Source of the DNA: Myxococcales bacterium
Lineage (GTDB): Bacteria > Myxococcota_A > Polyangia > Haliangiales > Haliangiaceae
Reading direction: 5' to 3'
DNA: 46,488 nt
Assembly: GCA_011526095.1 (NCBI GenBank)
Contig: WYBA01000398.1
Coordinates: forward strand, 1 to 46,488
Made by a program: the position numbers and the translations under genes. Within the stretch, counting starts at the first letter, position 1. Each line of letters starts with the position of its first letter. Positions 16,972 to 29,859 of the stretch are shown here, one piece after another. Below the pieces are notes generated by a model, which saw only the letters and a program-made list of their open reading frames with translations, was not told the origin of the DNA and did no database searches.

Positions 16972-19139
16972 TGCACCGCGACCGGCAGCAGCACCCACGC
17001 GACGCCGTTGGGGTTGGTGAGCCCGGTCGCGAAGGGCGTGTCGTCGGACAGGTCGACGTCGGCGGCCGAGGTCAGCTCGAACGCCGCGCCGGCGGCCGCG
17101 AACGACGTCGTGATCGTCTGCCCCGTCCACGGATCGACCGCGATCCCCGCCGGGTTGAAGATGCCCGTGAACACCGGCCCGCCGGCGCTCGCCACGTCGA
17201 ACACCCCGCCGGCGCCGTCGGACTGGGCCACCGTGAGCCAGACCCGGACGCCGTCGTCGGCGTGGGCGCGCGCGAAGTGCTGCGGGGCCCACGGCGCGAG
17301 ATCGCGGTGGAGCGGGGCCGCGGCAAGATCGCCGCCGCCGCCGATGTCGACGAGCCCCGCGCGACCGTTGACCGCCGCGAGCAGCGTGCCGTCGTCGAGC
17401 TCGACGACCGCGACCGGGAACTGCAGCCCGGTGGCGTGAGGTGCGCTCGACGTGTGGTCTCCGCCGCCGTCGATCAACCAGATCCGACCGCCGACCAGAT
17501 CGGTCACGGCCCACTGCCGCCGCCCGTAGAGCCACACCACGTCGCTGATCCGCGCCGCCGCGGGGAACGTCGCCCACGGCGTCGCGCCGCCGAGGTCACC
17601 GCCCGCCGAGACCTCGAAGATCCGGTCGCGCGCCGCGAGCAGCACCTCGGGCCGGCCCGGCGCGGCGCCGATCGCGCTCGGGTTGGCGATGCCGGTCACC
17701 CACGGCGTCGCGCCGGTGTGATCCGCGCCCTGCTGCAGCGCGAGCACGCCCTGCCCGGTCACCGCGATCGGCCCCCACCGCACCGGCTCGGACCACGGCG
17801 GGTACGGCACCGGGTCGAGCGCGCTGCCCACCTCGGGGCAGCGCGGGCCGCCGAGCGGCTCGTCGCAGCACAGCTCGAACGCCTCGGGCGTGAACGCGTA
17901 CGGGCCGCCCTGCAGCCGCGCGGTCCACGACGCCGCCGCGTCGTTGGCGCGGGCCACGGCGTCGCGCGCGTCGTCGCACGCGGCCTGGTCGGCCTCCCAG
18001 TCCGACAGCGCGGCCTGATAGGAGACCTCGGCCTCCGCGCACTCGGCGGTGCGCCGGGACAGCAGCTCCTGCTCGAACGCCTCGCACGCGGCCTGCTTGT
18101 CGGCCCACTGGATCCGCTCGCACCACTCGCGCAGCCGCGCGGCGCGCCGCCGCGCGTCGGCCAGCGCCTGCTCTGCGTCGAGCCCCTCCTGGAAGTCGCT
18201 CCACCCCATGAACACCGCCCACGCCCCGGCGATCAGCGCGCCGGCGGGGCCGCCGGCGAGCCCCCCCTCGATCGCAGCGCCGAGGACGTCGATGTAGAAC
18301 CCGAGCGCCGGGTGCTGCGCGCCGATGGCGCCGATCACCAGCTCCTGCACCAGGTCCGCGGGCGACGGCAGGTCCCCCGACTCGAGGGCCTCCTGCAGCG
18401 CGCCGGCCAGCGCGTCGAGGATGCTGTCGAGCGTCGCCTCGAGCTGCGCCTCGTCCGCCAGCTCCTCGAGCGCGGCCAGGTCGGCCTCGGCCTCCTCGAG
18501 CCCCGGGCAGTCGGGGCAGTCCGCGGGCGGTGGCGGTGGACACCCCCAGGGACCAGCGGGCTCGTCGGCCGCGCAGTCGGGTGACGGCGCCAGCGGGCAC
18601 GCGTAGCCGCGGCGGCTCGGCCCCGCCGGCGGCGCGAACACCGCGCCGGGGGCGGCGGGCGCGTGGTCCGCGGCGACGCGGGCCGCGTCCCCGCACAGCG
18701 CCGCGAGCTCGTCGGCGAGCGGCGCCAGCGGCACGAGCGTGTCGCGGCGCCACGCGACGCCGAGGATCGACCGGACATCGTCCACGGTCATGCCCGCGAC
18801 GTAGCTCGCCTCGACCTCGGCGAGCCGGGCCCGCAGCGCGCCGTCGATCACCGCCATGACGTAGCGCTGGGCCGCGGCGCCGCGATCGACCTGCGACGGC
18901 TCGGCGGTGGCGAGCACGACCGACGCGGGCAACAGCGCGCTGATCGGCGCCGCGCCGTCGATCGTCCGCTGCATCCCGCGCGTGACGTCGGTGCACGCCG
19001 ACTGCGAGCGGACGCGGTCGGGCGCGTCGTCGTCGTAGAGCGCGATCAGGTCGGGATCGAGCGGAGTCGGATCATCGTCGCCACCACAGCCGTACGACAC
19101 GGCCATCGCGGCGCACACGAGCGCGGCGAGCTTCCCCAT
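16968..19139 (-). CDS. Large cysteine-containing lipoprotein with C-terminal propeller-like repeats, function unknown
   Basis: 723 residues beginning MGKLAALVCAAMAVSYGCGG, a lipoprotein-like signal with an imperfect lipobox (SYGC). Residues ~60-150 are helical. A Cys/Pro-rich hinge ('CPPPPPADCPDCPGLEEAEA') precedes acidic helices, a glycine-rich hydrophobic segment ('GAAIEGGLAGGPAGALIAGA') and a coiled-coil-like charged region with several Cys. From about residue 455 a ~50-residue motif recurs: 'GGDHTSSAPHATGLQFP', 'GGDLGGATPWATF', 'ADVDLSDDTPFATGLTNPNG'. This looks like blades of a beta-propeller (NHL/ScyD-like). No enzyme motif is seen. It is convergent with the sugar operon and probably independent of it. 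Confidence 0.75.
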   Translation of the reverse strand: MGKLAALVCAAMAVSYGCGGDDDPTPLDPDLIALYDDDAPDRVRSQSACTDVTRGMQRTIDGAAPISALLPASVVLATAEPSQVDRGAAAQRYVMAVIDGALRARLAEVEASYVAGMTVDDVRSILGVAWRRDTLVPLAPLADELAALCGDAARVAADHAPAAPGAVFAPPAGPSRRGYACPLAPSPDCAADEPAGPWGCPPPPPADCPDCPGLEEAEADLAALEELADEAQLEATLDSILDALAGALQEALESGDLPSPADLVQELVIGAIGAQHPALGFYIDVLGAAIEGGLAGGPAGALIAGAWAVFMGWSDFQEGLDAEQALADARRRAARLREWCERIQWADKQAACEAFEQELLSRRTAECAEAEVSYQAALSDWEADQAACDDARDAVARANDAAASWTARLQGGPYAFTPEAFELCCDEPLGGPRCPEVGSALDPVPYPPWSEPVRWGPIAVTGQGVLALQQGADHTGATPWVTGIANPSAIGAAPGRPEVLLAARDRIFEVSAGGDLGGATPWATFPAAARISDVVWLYGRRQWAVTDLVGGRIWLIDGGGDHTSSAPHATGLQFPVAVVELDDGTLLAAVNGRAGLVDIGGGGDLAAAPLHRDLAPWAPQHFARAHADDGVRVWLTVAQSDGAGGVFDVASAGGPVFTGIFNPAGIAVDPWTGQTITTSFAAAGAAFELTSAADVDLSDDTPFATGLTNPNGVAWVLLPVAVQ

Positions 19140-19213
19140 CCGCCGATGCTACGCCTCCCGCGGCCCAGCCGGGTGTGGTTCCTGCGCCCGGGCGCCCCGC
19201 TGTCACGCGCCGG

Positions 19214-19870
19214 TCACTCGCCGTCGGGCGCCGCCGCGTCGAGGTCGGCGGGCGCGACCTCGTCCGTGTTCGGCCGCGGAGTGATCACGATCGACTTGAG
19301 GTGCGCGGGCGCGTTGTCGCGCTCCTCGGCGGTCATCACGGCCAGCTCGAGCTGGCCGAGGCGCTCGACCTCCGCGAGCGCGTTGAAGCCGCCGATGAAC
19401 TGGCCGCGCAGGTAGACCCACGGCGTCGTGTGCTGGTGGGTCTCGTTCTGCAGCCCGACGATCTTGTTCTCCAGCTCGGGGTCGTCGAGGTCGACGAAGT
19501 CGTGATCGATCTTGTTGCGCTCGAGCACGGTGATCGCGCGGCCGGTCCACGGGCAGCTCTTGCGCCCGTAGATCTGCGCCTTGATCGACGGGTCGCCGAA
19601 GCCGACCGGGGTCGTCTTCGCGCCCGACGCGGCGGTCGGCGCGGCCGCGGCGCGCGCCGCCTCGGCCCGGTCCGCCTTGGCGGTCGACTCCTGCTTCGAC
19701 TCGTAGGCGCGGCCGAACAGCCGCGCGACCCGCCGCCGCGCCGCGACGTAGCGCGGGTCGACGAGCACCCGCTCCTGGACGTAGTCGCGGACCTCGCCGC
19801 CGAGCTCGTCGGCGCGGTTGAGCGCGGCGAGCAGCTTCTCGGTGGCGGACTTGACCAGCTTCTTGGGCAT
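19214..19870 (-). CDS. Glutaredoxin-domain protein with CPWT active-site motif
   Basis: 218 residues from the ATG at 19870; an in-frame ATG at 19891 would add seven residues (MPTPDAT) and cannot be excluded, since neither has a clear ribosome site. Residues 1-55 are helical and basic, 56-90 an Ala/Lys/Glu linker, and ~97-175 a glutaredoxin fold: 'IKAQIYGRKSCPWTGRAITV', 'IDHDFVDLDDPELENKIVGL', the cis-Pro loop 'HTTPWVYLRGQFIGGFNAL'. The CPWT motif (Cys106) has only one thiol, as in monothiol glutaredoxins. A ~40-residue tail follows. It resembles the cysteine-free protein at 23073-23552 in layout, with the TonB receptor gene between them. Confidence 0.82.
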   Translation of the reverse strand: MPKKLVKSATEKLLAALNRADELGGEVRDYVQERVLVDPRYVAARRRVARLFGRAYESKQESTAKADRAEAARAAAAPTAASGAKTTPVGFGDPSIKAQIYGRKSCPWTGRAITVLERNKIDHDFVDLDDPELENKIVGLQNETHQHTTPWVYLRGQFIGGFNALAEVERLGQLELAVMTAEERDNAPAHLKSIVITPRPNTDEVAPADLDAAAPDGE

Positions 19871-19988
19871 CGTGGCGTCGGGGGTCGGCATCGGGCCCGG
19901 ACCGTAGCCATGAACCCCGCCCGGGGCAACGCCGGGGTTTGCCACATCGGTCGGTGGGCGCCGCGACCGGCAGGGGCGAGCATGGGGT

Positions 19989-22928
19989 ATGAGCCACCGT
20001 CGCCTCGGAGCGTGCGCCGCCGCGGTCGCCCTGCTCGGCCCGCCGACGCCCAGCCGCGCCCAGCCCACCGCGCCCGCGGTCCCGGTCCCGGCCGCCCCCG
20101 CGCCCGAGGCGGCCGCGGCGCCCGCGCCCTCGGCGGCCGCGGCGCCCGCCGAGGAGCCTGGCGCCGCCGAGCCGCCGGCGCCGTCGGTCGCCGCGGTCCA
20201 GCTCCGCCTCGACCCGCGCCAGCTCCGCCACGTCCCGACCGCCACCACGTCCGACCAGGCCGGGCACGGCGTCGCGCCCGGCGTCTACCACGACGGCTTC
20301 GGCCTGACGGCGGACGGCGCCAGCGCGATCGAGGACCGCTGGGTGCTCGACGGGTTCGACCTCACCGCGCCGCTGCTCGGCGGGCCGGGGCTGCGCGTGC
20401 CGCTGGACCTCGCCGACGAGCTGTCGGTGATCACCGCGGGCCACGGCGCCGCCCTGCCCGGCGCCGCCGGCGCCACGTTCGGCGTGTCCACCCGGCGCGG
20501 CGGCGACGCGCTCCGCGGCTCGGTGTTCGCCTACCTCACCCCCGGCGCGCTGGTGGCGGCGCGCGCGCCGACGCCGACGCAGAGCTCGTCGATCGACGCG
20601 CGCCGCGAGCTGACGCTCGCGCTCGACGTCGGCGTCGAGGTCGGCGGGCCGATCGTCGCCGATCGCGCGTGGTTCTGGGTCGGGGTCGCGCCGCGGCTCG
20701 CGCGCACCGCGCTGACCCGGCTCACCCAGCGCCGCACCGACCTCGACCAGGACGGCATCCCGGACGTCGACGACGCCGGCCGCCTCGTCTACGAGGTGCT
20801 CGATCGCTCGTCGCACACCGAGACCGACGACGGGCTCACCGCGCTCGCCCGGTTCGACGTCGCGCCGGCGCGCGGCCACCAGGGCAGCGTGACGCTCGCG
20901 CTCGCCACCGGCGGCCGCACGGGGCTCGTCGTCCACGGCCACCCCGACGAGCAGGCGTGGGACCAGCGCGCCGACGCCGCGCTCGCCGGCGCGCGGTGGA
21001 CGTCGCGGCTCGGCGCGCGCACGGAGGTCCGCGCCGCGGCGTCGCGGCTGCGCACCGCGCAGGGGTACGGCTCGGCCGACGGCGCGCGCGACGACGTCCG
21101 GCAGCAGGCGGTCGGCGGCGGCGGGCTCGCGCAGTGGACGCTGCTCGGCGGCGAGTCCGAGGCGACCCGCGCCGGGTGCGTCGACGGTCCGCTCGACGAC
21201 GACTACCCGCTGATCGCGAACTGCCCGGATGACGGCCGGGCCTACTACGTCGGCGGCCCGGGGGCGCTCGGCGACGATCACCAGGACCGGACCACCGCCG
21301 AGGCGACGGTCGCCCACATCCTCGACGCCGTCGGCACCCACGCGCTCGAGCTCGGCGCGGCCGTCGACGCGACGTCCTACGACCACCTCGCCGCCTACTC
21401 GGGCGACGCCTACCTGACGAACCGCGGCGACCAGGTCTACGCCCTGCGCACGGTCCGGCTGCGCCCGCCCGACGTCGCCGGCGGCGACTTCCCCGACACG
21501 TGCACCGACTGGCGCACCGGGACGAGCTACGCCTGCAACCTGCTGGACGCCGACGACCCGGCCGCGCGGCTGCGCGGCGACAGCGGGCGCCGCGCCGTCC
21601 ACGCCCGCGACGTGTGGCGGCCGTGGCCGGGCCTCGCGCTCGACCTCGGCGTCCGCCACGAGGCGCAGCACGTCCGGTACGGCGAGGGCCGCCGCGGCCA
21701 CGCCGATCCGTTCACCGGGCGCGCCCTGGGCGACGACGCCCTGGCGTTCGACGGGCTGTGGGCGCCGCGGCTCGGGCTCGAGCTCGATCCCGGCGCCGAC
21801 GGCCGCGCCCGGCTCCGCGCCGGGTTCGAGCGCAGCTACGCCGAGGTGCCGCTGCACCTGGCGGTCCGCGCGTTCGGCGACCGGGTCACGCGCTCCGACG
21901 TGTTCGACGGCGCGCAGTGCGGCGCGTACGTCGACGGGTTCGGCGGCCCCGACGGCAACGCCTGCCTCGACCAGGACGTCGGCGACCCGGGCTCCGGCAC
22001 GTTCCTCGCCGGGTCCACCCAGCCGGTCGCCGACGACGTGCGGCCGCCGTACGTCGACGAGTGGTGGCTCGGCGCCGAGCGCGAGCTGGCGCCGGCGCTG
22101 GTGGTCGGCGCGACGTATCGCCACGTCCGCCTGGGGCGCGTGCTCGAGGACGCCCTCGCCGGCGACGCGTTCGTCCTCGGCAACCCCGGCGATCCCGCCG
22201 CCGGCGCCGCGTTCGGCCCGCTGGCGCGCGCGCGCCGCGACCACGACACGGTCGAGCTCACGCTGCGCCACGCGCTCGGCGACGACGGGCTGGTGATCGC
22301 GAGCTACGCGTGGGCCCGGACGCGCGGCGACTACCCTGGCCTTCTCGCCTACGACACCGGCCAGGTCGACCCGCACCTGTCCTCGCAGTACGACCTGCCC
22401 GAGCTGGGGACGAACCGCGACGGCCCGCTGCCCCACGACCGCCCGCACACGCTCAAGCTCGAGGCGTTCCGCGGCGTGGCCGTCGCCGGCGGCGTCGCGA
22501 CGCTCGGCGCGCGCGGCCGCCTCGCCTCGGGCACGCCGGTCGACGCGCGCGGGCCCGACGCGAGCTACGGCGACGGCGAGACGTTCCTGTTGCCCCGCGG
22601 CGCGCTGGGCCGGACGCCGGCGGCGCGGACGCTCGACCTCCACGCGGGCTACCGCCGCGACCTCGGCGGCGGCGTCGCGGTCGAGCTGTTCGTCGACCTG
22701 CTCAACGTCACCGACCACCAGCCGGCGACCGCGGTCGACGAGCGGTACACCACGTTCTCCCTGGCCGCGCCGATCAGCGGCGGCGCCTACGAGGACCTGA
22801 TCTGGGCCAAGGAGCGGCTCGCCACCGGCGAGTCCTCCGGCCCGGTGATCCGCAGCCGCGACTTCCGCCAGCCGACGGCGCGCCTGGCCCCGCGCACCGC
22901 GCGGCTCGGCGTGCGGCTGACGTTCTGA
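19989..22928 (+). CDS. TonB-dependent receptor (Oar-like outer-membrane protein)
   Basis: 979 residues with a signal peptide (MSHRRLGACAAAVALLGPPT...) and an Ala/Pro-rich periplasmic stretch. The plug domain is recognisable by 'TADGASAIEDRWVLDGFDLT' and 'LADELSVITAGHGAALPGAA', 'GATFGVSTRRGGDALRGSVF', typical of Oar/SusC-like receptors. The rest is a long barrel ending 'RTARLGVRLTF' with a terminal Phe. The carboxypeptidase-like regulatory domain often found at the N-terminus of such receptors is absent, and no TonB box is obvious. It would import a ligand that cannot be predicted. It is divergent from the CPWT glutaredoxin gene. Confidence 0.83.
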   Translation: MSHRRLGACAAAVALLGPPTPSRAQPTAPAVPVPAAPAPEAAAAPAPSAAAAPAEEPGAAEPPAPSVAAVQLRLDPRQLRHVPTATTSDQAGHGVAPGVYHDGFGLTADGASAIEDRWVLDGFDLTAPLLGGPGLRVPLDLADELSVITAGHGAALPGAAGATFGVSTRRGGDALRGSVFAYLTPGALVAARAPTPTQSSSIDARRELTLALDVGVEVGGPIVADRAWFWVGVAPRLARTALTRLTQRRTDLDQDGIPDVDDAGRLVYEVLDRSSHTETDDGLTALARFDVAPARGHQGSVTLALATGGRTGLVVHGHPDEQAWDQRADAALAGARWTSRLGARTEVRAAASRLRTAQGYGSADGARDDVRQQAVGGGGLAQWTLLGGESEATRAGCVDGPLDDDYPLIANCPDDGRAYYVGGPGALGDDHQDRTTAEATVAHILDAVGTHALELGAAVDATSYDHLAAYSGDAYLTNRGDQVYALRTVRLRPPDVAGGDFPDTCTDWRTGTSYACNLLDADDPAARLRGDSGRRAVHARDVWRPWPGLALDLGVRHEAQHVRYGEGRRGHADPFTGRALGDDALAFDGLWAPRLGLELDPGADGRARLRAGFERSYAEVPLHLAVRAFGDRVTRSDVFDGAQCGAYVDGFGGPDGNACLDQDVGDPGSGTFLAGSTQPVADDVRPPYVDEWWLGAERELAPALVVGATYRHVRLGRVLEDALAGDAFVLGNPGDPAAGAAFGPLARARRDHDTVELTLRHALGDDGLVIASYAWARTRGDYPGLLAYDTGQVDPHLSSQYDLPELGTNRDGPLPHDRPHTLKLEAFRGVAVAGGVATLGARGRLASGTPVDARGPDASYGDGETFLLPRGALGRTPAARTLDLHAGYRRDLGGGVAVELFVDLLNVTDHQPATAVDERYTTFSLAAPISGGAYEDLIWAKERLATGESSGPVIRSRDFRQPTARLAPRTARLGVRLTF

Positions 22929-22979
22929 CCGCGACCGCCGCGGCGAGCCGCGCGCTCGACGAAGGTCGCCTCGATCACA

Positions 22980-23073
22980 CGGGGCTCGCCGCCCCGCCCG
23001 ACGAGCATATCCCGGCGGGACCCACCCCGCCCAGACGTCCTCCGACGCGATCACTACCTGTCGGTCGGAGGAC
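22980..23073. terminator. Three hairpins between convergent genes
   Basis: Three inverted repeats lie in series: CGGGGC/GCCCCG (22980-22996, 5-base loop), GGCGGG/CCCGCC (23014-23031, 6-base loop) and GTCCTCCGAC/GTCGGAGGAC (arms 23037-23046 and 23064-23073, 17-base loop). The last is a perfect 10-bp stem that touches the stop of the minus-strand gene. They separate the TonB receptor from the opposing gene and probably end both transcripts. Confidence 0.5.
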
Positions 23074-23552
23074 TAGGCGCCGAACACGCGCTTGCGCAGC
23101 CCGTCGCGGCCGAGGTTGACGAGCGCCTCGCGCCCGCCGACCGGGTCGCCGGCGATGAACACCACCGGCGGCTTCATGTTGGCGTCGCGGCGCACCGCGG
23201 CCTGCGCCGCCGGGTCGTCGTCCATCGCCATCACCCGGTACGGCACGCCCGCGTCGTCGAGGAGCTGCTGGATCTTCGGCAGCTCGCTGCGCCGCTTGCC
23301 CTCGGCGAGCGTGTAGACGACCACCGGCGCGGGCTCGCCGGCGGACGCCGCCGTCGCGGGCGCCGCTGCGGCGGGCGGCGGCGCGGCCGCGCCCTGGTAG
23401 CGCTGCGCGAACCGCGCCCGGTCCGCGAGCTCCTCCTCCGAGGCCAGCGGCCGGCCGAGCGCGTCGTTCACCGAGCGCGCGACCTCGCCGAGCTTGCCCG
23501 GGCGGTCGAGCACCGCCCACGCCTTGCCACGTACACGATCGATCAAGCTCAT
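23073..23552 (-). CDS. Glutaredoxin-fold protein lacking all cysteines
   Basis: 159 residues. Residues 1-55 are helical (MSLIDRVRGKAWAVLDRPGK...), 56-75 an Ala/Pro linker, and ~76-155 a glutaredoxin-like domain: 'PVVVYTLAEGKRRSELPKIQ', 'AGVPYRVMAMDDDPAAQAAV', 'MKPPVVFIAGDPVGGREALV', including the cis-Pro position and the 'GG' glutathione-side turn. The usual CxxC/CxxS position reads 'AEGKRRS', and there is no Cys anywhere in the protein, so redox catalysis is impossible; a binding or scaffold role is more likely. It is downstream of the activase/dehydratase-like pair on the same strand, but a repeat array and strong hairpin lie between them. Confidence 0.75.
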   Translation of the reverse strand: MSLIDRVRGKAWAVLDRPGKLGEVARSVNDALGRPLASEEELADRARFAQRYQGAAAPPPAAAAPATAASAGEPAPVVVYTLAEGKRRSELPKIQQLLDDAGVPYRVMAMDDDPAAQAAVRRDANMKPPVVFIAGDPVGGREALVNLGRDGLRKRVFGA

Positions 23553-23573
23553 CGGAGTTCTCGCAAGAGGGAG

Positions 23574-23746
23574 CCGTCCGACGCGCGGGCCGGATCCCGG
23601 ATGGGGGGCTCGGGGGGACCGTCCGACGCGCGGGCCGGATCCCGGATGGCCGGATCCCGGATGGGGGGCTCGGGGGGAGCCGTCCGACGCGCGGGCCGGA
23701 TCCCGGATGGCCGGATCCCGGATGGGGGGCTCGGGGGGAGCCGTCC
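23574..23746. repeat. Tandem repeat array, 45/61-bp units
   Basis: Units start with CCGTCCGACGCGCGGGCCGG at 23574, 23619 and 23680, with a truncated fourth (CCGTCC) at 23741. The first unit is 45 bases; the second and third are 61 because an internal block, CCGGATCCCGGATGG, is duplicated in them. Each unit ends in GGGGGGCTCGGGGGGA. It is intergenic and non-coding in any plausible frame. Only three near-contiguous copies without unique spacers rule out a CRISPR. Confidence 0.85.
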
Positions 23747-23759
23747 CGGCTCCCCCCGA
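23731..23759 (-). terminator. Strong hairpin downstream of the dehydratase-like gene
   Basis: A perfect 12-bp stem, TCGGGGGGAGCC (23731-23742) with GGCTCCCCCCGA (23748-23759), and loop GTCCC. It lies 17 bases beyond the stop of the gene at 23776, at the edge of the repeat array. It probably terminates or processes that transcript. No T-run is present. Confidence 0.6.
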
Positions 23760-23775
23760 AACTCGATCTCCCGGA

Positions 23776-25626
<1,851 letters not shown>

Positions 25627-25672
25627 CTGGTGTCTCCGCGTTGTCTTGAGCGTTCGGGGTTCGACGAGGGGT

Positions 25673-29290
<3,618 letters not shown>

Positions 29291-29302
29291 GGGTGCCCCA
29301 CT

Positions 29303-29347
29303 GGAATGACGTGTCAGTCTAGGCATGGACTGACACGTCAGTCTAGA
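29303..29347. promoter_or_regulatory. Two operator-like palindromes upstream of the activase gene
   Basis: GACTGAC-AC-GTCAGTC (29328-29343) is a perfect 16-base palindrome with a 2-base centre. A second copy, GAATGAC-gt-GTCAGTC (29304-29319), has one mismatched arm pair. The 16-mer TGAC(RY)GTCAGTCTAG occurs at 29307 and again at 29331, exactly 24 bases apart. The layout, 14-40 bases before the ATG, is typical of a TetR-type repressor pair, but no regulator gene is nearby. Confidence 0.6.
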
Positions 29348-29543
29348 CCGAATCAATTGAAGTCACGAGATCTTCCAGGTCCGACCAATTCGCGGAGACG
29401 CTCCGGTTCTCGTTGGTACGGGAGCATCCGGTTCACGCCCGGCGCGACCAGGGCCGGGGCTGGGCCGCGAGGGGATCACCGCCTGCGATCTCGCGGCGGT
29501 CGGCGCCGGCTGTCCGCGTTCCGGACATGAACCGACTTTGGAC

Positions 29544-29572
29544 TTGACCGCGTCGGGGCACTGCCCTTAGCC
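29544..29572 (+). promoter_or_regulatory. Putative promoter of the ilv-leu operon
   Basis: TTGACC (29544-29549), a 17-base spacer and TTAGCC (29567-29572). The -35 is a near-perfect housekeeping match; the -10 is weaker. Transcription would begin around 29577-29582, so the leader peptide ATG at 29582 would be at or within a few bases of the 5' end, consistent with the lack of a ribosome-binding site before it. Confidence 0.4.
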
Positions 29573-29581
29573 TCTGACGCA

Positions 29582-29767
29582 ATGCAGCGTTCGTTCGACG
29601 CGGCGCACCAGCAGGGTCCCGAGGGGGACGCCGGCGGCGCGGCGATCGCGTGCCACGGACGGGATTCGGAGGACGGCGCCGCGGGCGCCGTCGTCGTTTT
29701 CGGCGTGGGTGTCCCCGGCCTGCTGCTGGGTGGCCTGCTGCTCATTGGGCAAGGGCCCCCGGGATAG
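29582..29767 (+). CDS. Leader peptide of the ilv-leu operon (attenuator control)
   Basis: A 61-codon open frame ending in TAG. Residues 37-55 read VVVFGVGVPGLLLGGLLLI: five Val, six Leu and one Ile in 19 residues, placed just before the attenuator stem. This is the hallmark of leader peptides that sense branched-chain aminoacyl-tRNA, as in ilvL and leuL. In a genome that almost always ends codons in G or C, the control stretch uses GTT and ATT. The peptide's last codons (29753-29763) are the antiterminator strand. The N-terminal half has no obvious role and the peptide is longer than the ~30 residues usual in enterobacteria, so an internal start is possible. Confidence 0.72.
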   Translation: MQRSFDAAHQQGPEGDAGGAAIACHGRDSEDGAAGAVVVFGVGVPGLLLGGLLLIGQGPPG

Positions 29768-29823
29768 GTCGGCGACGACCCCACCCCGGAGGCCCCCGCA
29801 CCGAAGCAGGTGACGGGGGCCTC
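29753..29823 (+). promoter_or_regulatory. Transcription attenuator: antiterminator and terminator pairings before ilvD
   Basis: Terminator: GAGGCCCCCG (29789-29798) plus CACC (29799-29802) pair with GGTG (29809-29812) and CGGGGGCCTC (29814-29823), a 14-bp stem with one bulged A and loop GAAGCA, followed by GACGTTT. Antiterminator: GGGCC-C-CCGGG (29753-29763), at the end of the leader peptide, pairs with CCCGG-A-GGCCC (29785-29795), ten pairs with one mismatch, and takes the terminator's left arm. A ribosome reaching the stop would cover 29753-29763 and allow termination; one stalled at Val or Leu codons would leave it free. A small GGTCG-GCGA-CGACC hairpin (29767-29780) lies between. Confidence 0.7.
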
Positions 29824-29859
29824 GACGTTTCAGGACGCGATGACGCGACGAGGACTCAC

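Noticed and set aside
16968..19139. A membrane transporter, from the hydrophobic glycine-rich segment
   Set aside because: Only one such segment, in a protein with a lipoprotein signal and many cysteines; no transporter motif.
19203..23054. 1283-codon open frame on the minus strand across the TonB receptor gene
   Set aside because: Arg/Ala/Val-rich composition of an antisense shadow. The plus strand encodes a signal peptide, TonB plug and barrel with a terminal Phe.
23574..23746. CRISPR-like array
   Set aside because: Units are 45-61 bases, adjacent and without unique spacers, and no cas gene is present.
29291..29356. A 22-codon longer start for the activase (to 29356)
   Set aside because: The extra residues are a translation of the two operator palindromes, and homologues begin at the IGIDVGSTT segment. 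The ATG at 29290 fits better.
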